64,000 nt of DNA from Albidovulum sediminicola. GTDB taxonomy: Bacteria > Pseudomonadota > Alphaproteobacteria > Rhodobacterales > Rhodobacteraceae. This document shows, piece after piece, positions 35,591 to 43,629 of this stretch. The translations under genes were made by a program, and so were the position numbers. The notes under the pieces were generated by a model. That model searched no databases and was not told the DNA's origin. It was given only the letters and a program-made list of their open reading frames with translations. Location: positions 34,896 through 98,895 of the forward strand of contig NZ_JAOWLA010000017.1 of the NCBI RefSeq assembly GCF_025751575.1, given 5' to 3'. How positions within the stretch are numbered: the stretch's first letter is position 1; each line of letters begins with the position of its first letter.

Positions 35591-36808
35591 TCAGGTCGGG
35601 GACATGCCGCGCAGGCGTTCCGACCGGCGGCGCAACATCTCAAGCGTCGCGAGAAGCGCGATCGAGATCGCGACCAGGATCGTGGCCACCGCGAGGATCG
35701 TGGGCGAGATCTGTTCGCGCAGGCCGATGAACATCTGCCACGGCAGGGTCTTCTGCACCGCGGAGCCGACGAAGAGCACCACGACCACCTCGTCGAAGGA
35801 GGTGATGAAGGCAAAGAGACCGCCCGAAATCACGCCCGGCAGGATCAGCGGCATCTGGACCTTGAAGAAGGTGCGCACCGGTCCCGCGCCCATGTTGGCG
35901 GCCGCGCGGGTCAGCGAACGGTCGAAGCCGACGAGCGTCGCGGTCACCGTGATGATCACGAAGGGAATGCCCAGGACGGCATGCGCCAGGATGACCTTGA
36001 TATAGCCCGACAGGTCTTTGGAGAAATGCAGCGTATCCTCCAGGAAGACCCCTAGACGCGAGTAGAAGAAGAACATGCCCGTGGCCGAAATGATCAGCGG
36101 CACGATCATCGGAGAGATCAGCACCGCCATGATCGCCCGGCGCCCGGGCACATGGCTTTGCGACAGGCCGATCGCCGCGAGCGTACCCAGCGAGACCGAA
36201 ATGATCGTGGCAAAGGGCGCGATGATGAAGGAGTTCTTCAGCGGGCGCAGCCAGTCGGGGTTGGTCAGGAAGTCCTGGTAGTGCTTCAGCGAATAGCCTT
36301 CGGGGTCGAGCGCGAGCATCGCCGGCGTGAAGGTGAAGAAATCCTCGGCGTTGAAGCTGAGCGGAATCACGACCACGATCGGCGCGATCAGGAAGAAGAA
36401 GATCAGCCCGCAGATCAGGCGGAAGGTATTGTGCCACAGCACATCGCCCTTGGTCGCGTAGACCGGAACGCTGGCGCGGTAATCGCTCGAATGCAGCCAG
36501 TAGGCGAGCCAGCTCAGCACCAGCCCGACGATGCCGCCGAAGACCAGCCCCGCGACGCCGGACAGAACGGCGCCCAGCACCCCGGTGATGACGGCGCCCG
36601 CGATCCGTCCCGCGGCACGGGACGGCGCGAAGCGGATCAGCACGAAGGCGAGTGCCGCGGCGAATAGCGCCCCCAGCACGACGCCCGGCAGCGGGTTGTG
36701 CTTCGCCGTTCCCACGAGATAGCCCAAGAGCGCACCGGCGGCCGCGTTGATGGGCAGCGTGAAGCCGGTCAGGCTGGGCGTCGGAATATTGACGGTCTTG
36801 ATGCTCAT
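35591..36808 (-). CDS. ABC transporter permease (PotC-like) with N-terminal membrane extension
   Basis: 405 residues. The C-terminal ~270 match the spermidine/putrescine-type permease, with the EAA loop present as TRAAANMGAGPVRTFFKVQMPL. The N-terminal ~130 residues add several extra hydrophobic segments (for example GVVLGALFAAALAFVLIRFA and GLVFGGIVGLVLSWLAYWL), where normal PotC starts almost at the first helix. ATG at 36808 has GGGGTGA upstream; GTG at 36817 would overlap the preceding gene. Last gene of the importer operon. Confidence 0.85.
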   Translation of the reverse strand: MSIKTVNIPTPSLTGFTLPINAAAGALLGYLVGTAKHNPLPGVVLGALFAAALAFVLIRFAPSRAAGRIAGAVITGVLGAVLSGVAGLVFGGIVGLVLSWLAYWLHSSDYRASVPVYATKGDVLWHNTFRLICGLIFFFLIAPIVVVIPLSFNAEDFFTFTPAMLALDPEGYSLKHYQDFLTNPDWLRPLKNSFIIAPFATIISVSLGTLAAIGLSQSHVPGRRAIMAVLISPMIVPLIISATGMFFFYSRLGVFLEDTLHFSKDLSGYIKVILAHAVLGIPFVIITVTATLVGFDRSLTRAAANMGAGPVRTFFKVQMPLILPGVISGGLFAFITSFDEVVVVLFVGSAVQKTLPWQMFIGLREQISPTILAVATILVAISIALLATLEMLRRRSERLRGMSPT

Positions 36809-36813
36809 TCCGG

Positions 36814-38085
36814 TCACCCCAGCTTCACGTTATCGATGCCCACGATCTTGTCGTAGACGTAGTAGAGCAGAAGCACCGCCGCGAGCAGGATCGTGCCAAG
36901 CGCCGCCGCCAGACCCCAGTTCAGCGAGGTCGAGATGTGGAAGGCGATCCGGTTCGAGATGAAGACACCCTGCGTCCCGCCGACCAGTTCCGGCGTGATG
37001 TAGTAGCCGATGGCGAGGATGAAGACGAGGATCGACCCCGCGCCGATACCCGGCACCGATTGCGGGAAGTAGACGCGCCAGAAGGCAGTCCAGTTCGTCG
37101 CCCCGAGCGATTTTGCGGCCCGCAGGTAGCTGGGCGGAACCGTCTTCATCACCGAGTAGAGCGGCAGGATCATGAAGGGCAGCAGGATATGCGTCATCGC
37201 GATGATCGTGCCGAACTGGTTGTTGATCATGACGAGGCGATTGCCGTCATCGACCAGCCCGACCCAGACGAGCAGGTCGTTGATGACGCCTTGCTGTTGC
37301 AGCAGGACCTTCCAGGCCGAGGTCCGTACCAGAAGCGACGTCCAGAACGGCAGCAGCACCAGGATCATCAGCACGTTGGCGGTGGAGGCGCGCAGGTTGG
37401 CCAGGATCCACGCGACGGGATAGCCAAGCAGCAGGCACGATCCGGTGATCAGAAGCGACATCCACATGGTACGGATGAACAGCGTCGCATAGATCCGCTG
37501 ATCCTCAGGGCGGAGCTGGACGCCCGTCGCCGTATTCTCCATGTCCACGGCGTTCAGGAAATACCCGCTCGTGTAATTGCCGCTGTAGCGCTTGAAGGTT
37601 TTCCAGACATCGATGTCACCCCAGTCCTTGTCGGACTCGATGAACTTCTCCTTGAAGGGGCCATCGGTTTCGAGGTTCCACTTCTTCACGTCCCGCCCGG
37701 TCGAGCGGAACAGCGAGGAGATACCGGGCATCTCATAGTTCAGGCGCGTGCCGAGCTTGGTGTGGATCTTGGCATCGACCGCCGCGACCAGGTCGGTCGC
37801 AAAGGCCGCATACACGTCCTCACCGGGCAGTTCGCCCGCCGTGGGGTCCCAGTTCTGAAGCGCGACGATCGTGTTCGGCAGCGTCTCCGGCACGATCTGG
37901 TTTTCGACCGACCGCCACAGCATCGAGACGATCGGGGTCACGAAAGTCAGGAGGACGAAGATCAGAAGCGGCGCGACCAGCGCAAGCGCCCGCAGCTTCT
38001 GCCGGCGCAAGGCACGCGCCAATGACCGCTTGAGCGGCATTCCATCGGCAGCGAGCATAGGGCCGGAGTGGGTTGTCTCGCTCAT
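36814..38085 (-). CDS. ABC transporter permease (PotB-like) with large insert
   Basis: 423 residues. The first membrane helix is at about 35-58 (LALVAPLLIFVLLTFVTPIVSML). A ~130-residue hydrophilic stretch with KWNLETDGPFKEKF follows before the second helix (FIRTMWMSLLITGSCLLLGY), then the EAA-type loop (LRAAKSLGATNWTAFWRVYFPQ). Typical PotB permeases are ~285 residues, so the extra segment, probably periplasmic, is an insertion that could contact the binding protein. ATG at 38085 has GGGGAG close upstream. Confidence 0.85.
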   Translation of the reverse strand: MSETTHSGPMLAADGMPLKRSLARALRRQKLRALALVAPLLIFVLLTFVTPIVSMLWRSVENQIVPETLPNTIVALQNWDPTAGELPGEDVYAAFATDLVAAVDAKIHTKLGTRLNYEMPGISSLFRSTGRDVKKWNLETDGPFKEKFIESDKDWGDIDVWKTFKRYSGNYTSGYFLNAVDMENTATGVQLRPEDQRIYATLFIRTMWMSLLITGSCLLLGYPVAWILANLRASTANVLMILVLLPFWTSLLVRTSAWKVLLQQQGVINDLLVWVGLVDDGNRLVMINNQFGTIIAMTHILLPFMILPLYSVMKTVPPSYLRAAKSLGATNWTAFWRVYFPQSVPGIGAGSILVFILAIGYYITPELVGGTQGVFISNRIAFHISTSLNWGLAAALGTILLAAVLLLYYVYDKIVGIDNVKLG

Positions 38086-38130
38086 CTTCTCCCCATTCAT
38101 TTTTTTCGTTGAAAAGCGACAAACGAATGT

Positions 38131-38155
38131 GGGACGGGGCCGCTGGCCCCGTCCC
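38131..38155 (-). other. Stem-loop between binding-protein and permease genes
   Basis: A perfect 11-bp GC stem (GGGACGGGGCC / GGCCCCGTCCC) with a 3-base loop lies 10 bases after the binding-protein stop. Such hairpins commonly stabilise the 5' mRNA segment, so that the binding protein is made in excess over the permeases. Confidence 0.65.
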
Positions 38156-38165
38156 GTCGATCAAA

Positions 38166-39260
38166 TCACTGGGCGAGCCAGGCCTGGAACTTCGCGTCGA
38201 TGTCGTCGCGATGGTCAGCCCACCAGCCGTAGTCGTAGATCTGGACGTTGGTGGCGTTCGCCGGGTCGGTCGGCATGTGCGGAGCCATGTCGATGCCGAG
38301 CACTTCGTGCTTGCCGACGAGCGGCGCCGAGGAGGCGCGGGCCGGGCCGTAGGAGATGTACTTCGCCTGGTCGGCAAGGCGCTGCGTGTCGGTCGCGAAC
38401 ATCAGGAAATCCATGACGGCGGCTTCCTTCTCGGCCGAGAGGCCCGCCGGAACGATCCAGCCGTCGATGTCGAAGGACTGACGGTCCCAGAGCATCGCGA
38501 TCGGCTGGTTCTGTTCGGCGATCGCCGAGAACAGACGGCCGTTGAAGGTCGAGCCCATCACGACTTCGCCGTCGGCCAGCAGCTGCGGCGTTTCGGCGCC
38601 GGCGGTCCACCACACGACCTGGTCCTTGATGGTGTCGAGCTTGGCGAACGCGCGCGCGACGCCTTCGTCGGTCGACAGCACATCGTAGATGTCGTCATTG
38701 GCGACGCCATCGCAGTAGAGGGCCCATTCGACGTTGTCGATCGGACGCTTCTGCAGCGAGCGCTTGCCGGGGTACTTCGCCAGGTCGAAGACGTCGCAAA
38801 CGGAGGTCGGCGGCGTGTCGCCGACGAGGTCGGTGCGGTAGCCGAAGGTGGTCGAATAGACGATCTGCGGAACGAAGCACTCGTTCACGCGGGTCGCGCC
38901 GAAGTCGTCGTCGGCCGAGGTGCCATCCGGCGCCGGGGCAAGCTCGGTCGCGCCGTCGATCGGACGCGCGAGGCCTTCGTCGCACAGGCGCATCGAGTCG
39001 GACACGGTCACGTCGACGAGATCCCAGGTCAGGTTGCCGGCTTCGTTCATCGCGCGCAGCTTCGCCACCGCTTCGGCCGAGCTTTCGTCCCAGATGATGT
39101 TAACATCGGGGTGCATCGCCATGTACGGCTCCGCATAGGCCTTCAGCTGCGACTGCTGGTAAGCGCCGCCCCAGGACACCAGCGTGAGGTCGAGCGCGGA
39201 AGCCGCGCCCGCCGACATCGCAAGCGCGCTGGCAGCGAGAAGAAGATGAGTTGTTTTCAT
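38166..39260 (-). CDS. Periplasmic spermidine/putrescine-type binding protein
   Basis: 364 residues. The signal peptide is MKTTHLLLAASALAMSAGAASA, followed by LTLVSWGGAYQQSQLKAY and WDLVDVTVSDSM, matching the SBP_bac_8/PotD-like group used by type I ABC importers for polyamines, opines and similar amines. The start is supported by AGGGAGAAA. It is second in the operon, after the ATPase and before the two permeases. Substrate not determinable; the neighbouring DUF1989 gene hints at an N-rich compound. Confidence 0.87.
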   Translation of the reverse strand: MKTTHLLLAASALAMSAGAASALDLTLVSWGGAYQQSQLKAYAEPYMAMHPDVNIIWDESSAEAVAKLRAMNEAGNLTWDLVDVTVSDSMRLCDEGLARPIDGATELAPAPDGTSADDDFGATRVNECFVPQIVYSTTFGYRTDLVGDTPPTSVCDVFDLAKYPGKRSLQKRPIDNVEWALYCDGVANDDIYDVLSTDEGVARAFAKLDTIKDQVVWWTAGAETPQLLADGEVVMGSTFNGRLFSAIAEQNQPIAMLWDRQSFDIDGWIVPAGLSAEKEAAVMDFLMFATDTQRLADQAKYISYGPARASSAPLVGKHEVLGIDMAPHMPTDPANATNVQIYDYGWWADHRDDIDAKFQAWLAQ

Positions 39261-39298
39261 TGGTTTCTCCCTATTGGTTCCCGAAATCATAGTGCTGA

Positions 39299-39324
39299 GC
39301 CGAGGCTCCGGGAAAAGCCTCGGC
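39299..39324 (-). other. Stem-loop between ATPase and binding-protein genes
   Basis: 9-bp perfect stem (GCCGAGGCT / AGCCTCGGC) with an 8-base loop immediately after the ATPase stop. Probably an mRNA-processing or attenuation element within the operon. Confidence 0.5.
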
Positions 39325-39331
39325 CAATGGG

Positions 39332-40432
39332 TCAGGCGTCAAGCGCGCGGCAGTCGGTCGGCAGCCAGCCGATCTCGATCTGCTCGCCCGGCTGCATGCG
39401 CCGCTGGTCGGGCGCGTTGCGGGTCTTGACGACGAATTCCTCGTTCCCTGCGACGCGAAGCCGTGTGCGGAAGATGTCACCCATATAGATGAACTCCAGC
39501 ACCTCGGCCTTGAGCGTATGCGCCCCTGGCTGCAGGCGCGCCTTGTTCATCTCGACCCGCTCGGGACGGATGGAAACGCGGGTACGCTCACCGGGCTTGG
39601 AGACGTTCACGGGCTTGCAGTCGATCAGCTCGCCATCGTCCAGCTCGACCAGCGCGACGCCATTGTTGATCTCTTTCACCACGCCTTCGAGCGTATTGTT
39701 CTCACCGATAAACTGGGCGACGAAGCTGTTTTCCGGCTCCTCGTAGAGGACATCGGGCGGGGCGAGCTGCTGGATCTTGCCGTCGTTGAAGACGGCGACA
39801 CGGTCCGACATGGTCAGCGCCTCGGTCTGGTCGTGCGTCACGTAGACAACCGTGATCCCCAGCCCGTCGGCGATGCGCTTGATCTCGAACTGCATGTGCT
39901 CGCGAAGCTGCTTGTCGAGCGCACCAAGCGGCTCGTCCATCAGCACCAGCTCAGGCTCGAACACCAGCGCCCGGGCCAGCGCGACGCGCTGCTGCTGACC
40001 GCCCGAAAGCTGCGCCGGGCGGCGGCCGCCGAAGGTGCCCATCTGCACCATGTCGAGCGCGCGCTTCACCTTCTCTTCGCGCTCGGATTTGCCCATGTTG
40101 CGGACTTCCAGCGGGAAGGCGAGGTTTTCCGCGATCGTCATGTGCGGGAACAGCGCGTAGTTCTGGAACACCATCCCGATGCCGCGCTTGTGCGGCGGGA
40201 TATTGTTGATCGGGCGCCCGGCCAGTTTGATCTCGCCATGCGTGGCCGTTTCGAAGCCCGCCAGCATCATCAGACAGGTGGTCTTGCCCGATCCGGACGG
40301 CCCCAGCATCGTGAGGAACTCACCCTTGCCAATGGACAGGTTCAGATCCTTCACCACGAGCGTTTCGCCGTCGTAGCTTTTCTGGACCCTCTCAAAAAGG
40401 ACAAACGCGTCCCCGGCACCCTGATTGGTCAA
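39332..40432 (-). CDS. ABC transporter ATP-binding protein (PotA-like)
   Basis: 366 residues. Walker A is GPSGSGKTT, the Q-loop is in VFQNYALFPHMT, the signature is LSGGQQQR, Walker B and D-loop are LMDEPLGALD, and the H-loop is VTHDQTEA. A C-terminal TOBE-type regulatory domain (about 285-360) follows. It energises the two permeases downstream. The start is TTG at 40432, with GGGGAG six bases upstream and no in-frame ATG nearby. A palindrome and a hairpin lie directly upstream. Confidence 0.9.
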   Translation of the reverse strand: MTNQGAGDAFVLFERVQKSYDGETLVVKDLNLSIGKGEFLTMLGPSGSGKTTCLMMLAGFETATHGEIKLAGRPINNIPPHKRGIGMVFQNYALFPHMTIAENLAFPLEVRNMGKSEREEKVKRALDMVQMGTFGGRRPAQLSGGQQQRVALARALVFEPELVLMDEPLGALDKQLREHMQFEIKRIADGLGITVVYVTHDQTEALTMSDRVAVFNDGKIQQLAPPDVLYEEPENSFVAQFIGENNTLEGVVKEINNGVALVELDDGELIDCKPVNVSKPGERTRVSIRPERVEMNKARLQPGAHTLKAEVLEFIYMGDIFRTRLRVAGNEEFVVKTRNAPDQRRMQPGEQIEIGWLPTDCRALDA

Positions 40433-40444
40433 ATCGTGCTCCCC

Positions 40445-40474
40445 GTATCATGATACTTCGGTCTTCGCCGAAGT
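40445..40474 (-). promoter_or_regulatory. Palindrome GTATCATGATAC and adjacent stem-loop
   Basis: A perfect 12-bp palindrome (40445-40456) abuts a 7-bp stem ACTTCGG/CCGAAGT with a 6-base loop (40455-40474). They sit 13 to 42 bases upstream of the TTG start of the polyamine-type importer operon. The position suits an operator or leader structure. No regulator is encoded next to it. Confidence 0.4.
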
Positions 40475-40746
40475 TCTTCCCACCTTAGGCAGTGTCGCAA
40501 TATCATGCAACCACACCAACAGCCAATACCGTCATTCCGACATGAATGCGCGCAGGAGCGACATGCGTGGGTCGGCCCCGTTCGACATCATGGCGCCCGC
40601 ATGGACGGCCATCGAGCCCGGGATTCCGTGCGGCCCCCGGATGCTGGCGTTGTTCGGCAACTCGCGCCAGAGTGCCTCGAGACCCGGCTCTCGTCCGACT
40701 TAGCGGAGAGTCCGCAGTTTGATTTCTGGGCCTACGCGGCGCGGGC
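40475..40746. other. Unassigned stretch before IS relics
   Basis: No convincing gene. A short forward frame encoding MRGSAPFDIMAPAWTAIEP (within 40539-40703) has no ribosome-binding site and no recognisable family; it may be debris of a displaced gene. The stretch ends where IS3-like terminal sequence begins. Confidence 0.4.
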
Positions 40747-41259
40747 AATCCCCCCCGATGTTAGGGGGATGCGGCGGTAGGATTTTCTCGGCCGGATGAA
40801 CGAGGAGGTTCCGATGAAGACGCCACGTTTCACCGAGGTCCAGATCATGGGTGTGCTGCGCCAGATGGAGGTCGGTGTGCCTGCGACCGAGCCGTGCCGC
40901 GCGCACGGGATGAGCGGTGCGACGCTGTACAAATGGCGGGCAAAGTATGGCGGCATGGATGCGAGTCTCATCAGCGAGATGAAAGCAATGGCCGGGGAGA
41001 ACCGCGGGCTGAAGCGTCTGTACGCCGACGCCAGCGTGCAGAACGACTTGCGCAGGGAAGCGCTCGGAAAAAAATGACTCGGCCAGCTCAACGCCGGGAG
41101 TTGGCTGTGAGAGCGGTGGCGATGATGGGTGTCAGCATAGCGCTGGCATGCCGGGCCTTCGCTGTCAGCGCGGCATCCTACCGGGACAGCCCCAAGCTGG
41201 ACGGCGAGAACGAGCAGATCGCCGACCTGCTCCTTGGGCTGACGACGGCGAAGAAGACC
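40747..41259 (+). mobile_element. IS3-family element, left part (truncated)
   Basis: The left end reads CAATCCCCCCC and resembles TAATCCTCCCC at the outer end of the second copy near 62847, so these are probably the terminal repeats. Intact orfA and the first ~62 codons of orfB follow. The element stops at 41260, where the sequence changes to the GTAAGCGG typical of an IS66 terminus, so the right part has been lost or displaced. Confidence 0.7.
40814..41077 (+). CDS. IS3-family transposase OrfA
   Basis: 87 residues: MKTPRFTEVQIMGVLRQMEVG, a helix-turn-helix (ACRAHGMSGATLYKWRAKYGG-like region) and a leucine-zipper tail ending EALGKK. OrfA binds the element ends. The A7 run at 41068-41074 just before the stop is the usual -1 slippery site that makes OrfAB. 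It is intact, but its OrfB partner is truncated. Confidence 0.85.
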   Translation: MKTPRFTEVQIMGVLRQMEVGVPATEPCRAHGMSGATLYKWRAKYGGMDASLISEMKAMAGENRGLKRLYADASVQNDLRREALGKK

Positions 41260-41286
41260 GTAAGCGGTGTCCCGATGACACCGTGA
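41074..41286 (+). pseudogene. IS3-family transposase OrfB fragment
   Basis: Starts MTRPAQRRELAVRAVAMMGV, closely matching the second copy's MTGPAQRRELAEKAVATRGV near 63732. It is homologous for ~62 codons to AKKT, then continues a few codons into the IS66 end and stops. The DDE catalytic core is absent. Confidence 0.85.
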
Positions 41287-41600
41287 CGGTGTAATTCCAC
41301 GGGAGCAGGTCGTCGACCTGGCTCCTCCTATGGTCCCGGGCGATCGCGGTGAGTGTTGCTGTCAGCCATGCGTGGGGATCGACGCCGTTCATTTTGCAGA
41401 TCTCGATCAGCGAGGCGACAACGGCCCAGTTTTCGGCACCGGCATCGTGGCCGGCGAAGAGGGCGTTCGTACGGTTCAGGGCGATGGGGCGGATGGTGCG
41501 TTCGACGGCGATGTTGTCGATCTCGATGCGTCCATCGGTGGCGAAGCGGCCAAGGCCGTCGCGGTATTTGGCGATGTAGGCGAGTGCCTCTCCCAAGGGT
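41260..41600 (-). mobile_element. IS66-family relic (C-terminus of TnpC)
   Basis: The reverse frame encodes the C-terminal ~100 residues of an IS66 transposase: RIEIDNIAVERTIRPIAL, NALFAGHDAGAENWAV, IEICKMNGVDPHAWL and LLPWNY. It ends at an IS66-type terminus beginning GTAAGCGG at 41260. The N-terminal part and the accessory tnpA/tnpB genes are missing. It abuts the IS3 relic, consistent with insertion into orfB followed by deletion. Confidence 0.8.
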
Positions 41601-41824
41601 GCGCTCCTCGCTTTCGTTCCTTGAACAGGACGAAGACAACCAAGGTAGCCCGGCGCCTCGCATCTACCAACCTGCAACGCGTGGCTTCCGGATGTCGCGC
41701 CAGCTGGTCGATCGGAAGCATGGCGGTTCAAGGAGGGGCGCAGCGGCTGCACTCCCGAAAGTAGTGCCGGAGAAGGAGAGCCGATGACCGACAAGTGGCT
41801 CACCCTGAACATGCAAGACGCCCG
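41601..41824. other. Unassigned stretch between IS relics
   Basis: Sequence between the IS66 fragment and the next IS3 relic. A short forward start (ATG at 41784, MTDKWLTLNMQDARY) has GGAGAAGGAGAG upstream but runs into the IS3 relic and has no recognised family. Probably recombination debris. Confidence 0.4.
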
Positions 41825-42229
41825 CTATGTCCGGTTATTCCCATCCGTGAGCGCATCGCTCACGAAGTCCAGGCTCCAACGCTGGTTCGGCGCATCCGGC
41901 ACCAGCATTGGCCTACGTGCTCCCAAGGCCCGCTTCCGGCCGCCCCGGCGGCACAGCTTCTCCTCGCGATCGAGCCGCCTGAGCTTCTTCAGGTTCATCA
42001 TGATCCCCTGCCGTTCCAGCATCACGTGGATGCACCGGTAGCCAAACCGCCGCCTCTCGGCCGCCACAGCCTTCATCGCTGCGCTCGCCTCGACATCATC
42101 TGGCCGCTCGCTGCGATAGCGTACGCCCAACCGATCCGCCGCCAGCGCCTTGCACGCCCCTCGCTGGCTCACCCCGCGGACCGCCACGACAGGGGCCACC
42201 GCTTCCCGCATCACGCCGGGCGTTACCAC
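41825..42229 (-). pseudogene. Truncated IS3-family transposase OrfB
   Basis: 134 codons: helix-turn-helix-like start, RRFGYRCIHVMLERQG, then NQRWSLDFVSDALTDG, which contains the first catalytic Asp. The frame then ends after NNRT, so the second Asp and Glu of the DDE triad are absent. Confidence 0.85.
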
Positions 42230-42489
42230 TTTCGCGAGGCGACATCCTTCAGGATCGCGTTGTCGAGAATCGCTTCGGCCAGCAGCTTCTTCAGCCGGCT
42301 GTTCTCGTCCTCAAGCGCCTTGAGACGTCGGGCATCAGACACCTCAAGCCCGCCGAACCGGGCCTTGTATTTGCAGACCGTCGCCGCGCTGACCCCAGGC
42401 TTCCGGCAAACGTCGGCCGTGGACATCCCGGCCTCCCGCTCCTTCAGCATCCCGATGATCTGTTCTTCCGTGAACCTTGATCGCTTCAT
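42223..42489 (-). CDS. IS3-family transposase OrfA (second relic)
   Basis: 88 residues: KRSRFTEEQIIGMLKEREAG, a helix-turn-helix (TADVCRKPGVSAATVCKYKARFGG) and a leucine-zipper segment (LKALEDENSRLKKLLAEA). Intact, overlapping the OrfB frame by 7 bases, but non-autonomous because OrfB is truncated. Confidence 0.85.
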   Translation of the reverse strand: MKRSRFTEEQIIGMLKEREAGMSTADVCRKPGVSAATVCKYKARFGGLEVSDARRLKALEDENSRLKKLLAEAILDNAILKDVASRKW

Positions 42490-42744
42490 TGTCCGTCTCC
42501 TGGTTGGGGCGGACTCTACCTCAACCTGAAGAAAGATACGGGGCTCAGGTCAACCGCTCCAGTATTCGTCATGACCAGATGCCAGCCGCCGCCTGTTTTT
42601 TTGATCTCAAGCCATGTTCTTCTGACAGAGCGCGGCAGTCAGCTGCCGGGTACGAGGTCTCGGCACCTACACGCCTCTTGCAAGGTCTTGCATTCCGGCC
42701 GCACGCGCGAGACCTTCAGATGCAAGCCATAGGAAGGTGACATC

Positions 42745-43539
42745 TTGGAACGCTGTGAAATCGTCCGTGAGAAGATCCGCTCCGGAAGCTATTCCGGGCC
42801 AACCTCGGGGCTTTGCCCAGGGCGGCTTCAGGCCAATATCGTGATCCTGCCTCGGGACCTGGCCGAGGATTTTCTGAACTACTGCCTCGCCAACCCGCGC
42901 CCCTGCCCTCTTGTTGGCCTTGGCGATGCCGGCGATCCCTATCTTCGGGACCTCGGGGACGATCTGGACATCCGCACGGACGTGTCGCGATACGTCGTCC
43001 ACCGAGACGGTGTGGCGATCGAGGAACACACGGACATCCGGGCGCTTTGGCAACCGAATTTCGTGACCTTCGCACTTGGGTGTTCTTTCACGTTCGAGAA
43101 CGCCTTGATTGCCACCGGCATTCCAATGCGCCACATCGAAGCCGGGACGACGGTTCCCATGTTCCGCACCAATGTTTCCACCGTCCCCAACGCCGTCTTC
43201 GGCTCGGATCTCGTTGTCAGCATGAGACCCATCGCGAAGGAACGGCTGGCGGATGTGCGGGCAATCTGCGACCGCTACCCCTTTGCGCACGGCGCCCCGG
43301 TTCATGTCGGCGACCCGTCGGAAATCGGCATCCGGGATGTCGGCCAACCCGACTGGGGCGACCCTTCGGACATTCGCGAGGGCGAAGTTTGCGCCTTCTG
43401 GGCCTGCGGAGTGACGACACAGATGGCCCTGGCCGCCGCGCGGGTCCCCTTTGCTATCACCCACAAGCCCGGCGCGATGCTGATTACCGATGTGCCTGAA
43501 ACCGAGGGGCGCATCATCGGCGGGCGGCATATGATTTGA
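42745..43539 (+). CDS. DUF1445 family protein (putative hydro-lyase / D-glutamate cyclase-like)
   Basis: 264 residues. SYSGPTSGLCPGRLQANIVI, RPCPLVGLGD, FALGCSFTFENAL, NVSTVPNAVFGSD, WACGVTTQMALA and the C-terminal ITHKPGAMLITDV match the DUF1445 family. A vertebrate homologue cyclises D-glutamate to 5-oxo-D-proline, but bacterial substrates are mostly unknown. The start is TTG at 42745 with AGGAAGGTGA upstream. It is followed 90 bases later by a TRAP transporter in the same direction, suggesting that the TRAP cargo is its substrate. Confidence 0.85.
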   Translation: MERCEIVREKIRSGSYSGPTSGLCPGRLQANIVILPRDLAEDFLNYCLANPRPCPLVGLGDAGDPYLRDLGDDLDIRTDVSRYVVHRDGVAIEEHTDIRALWQPNFVTFALGCSFTFENALIATGIPMRHIEAGTTVPMFRTNVSTVPNAVFGSDLVVSMRPIAKERLADVRAICDRYPFAHGAPVHVGDPSEIGIRDVGQPDWGDPSDIREGEVCAFWACGVTTQMALAAARVPFAITHKPGAMLITDVPETEGRIIGGRHMI

Positions 43540-43629
43540 CAGCCGCGATAACGAGACGCATACTCCCTATATTCCCGGATCAGGCCCGGCATGCGGCCCT
43601 GACCGAGCGCCCAAAGGGGGAAGAGTGAA

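Larger units (their letters stand above)
41825..42552 (-). mobile_element. Second IS3-family relic (right part lost)
   Basis: Contains orfA (42223-42489) and an orfB fragment. The outer end beside orfA reads TGACCTGAGCCCC on the minus strand (42540-42552), a plausible terminal repeat. The other end is missing: homology stops after the WSLDFVSDALTDG block near 41838. It belongs to a different IS3 subgroup from the copy at 40747. Confidence 0.75.

Noticed and set aside
40503..40748. Small reverse gene before the IS relics
   Set aside because: Arg/Gly-rich translation with no family resemblance and no ribosome-binding site.
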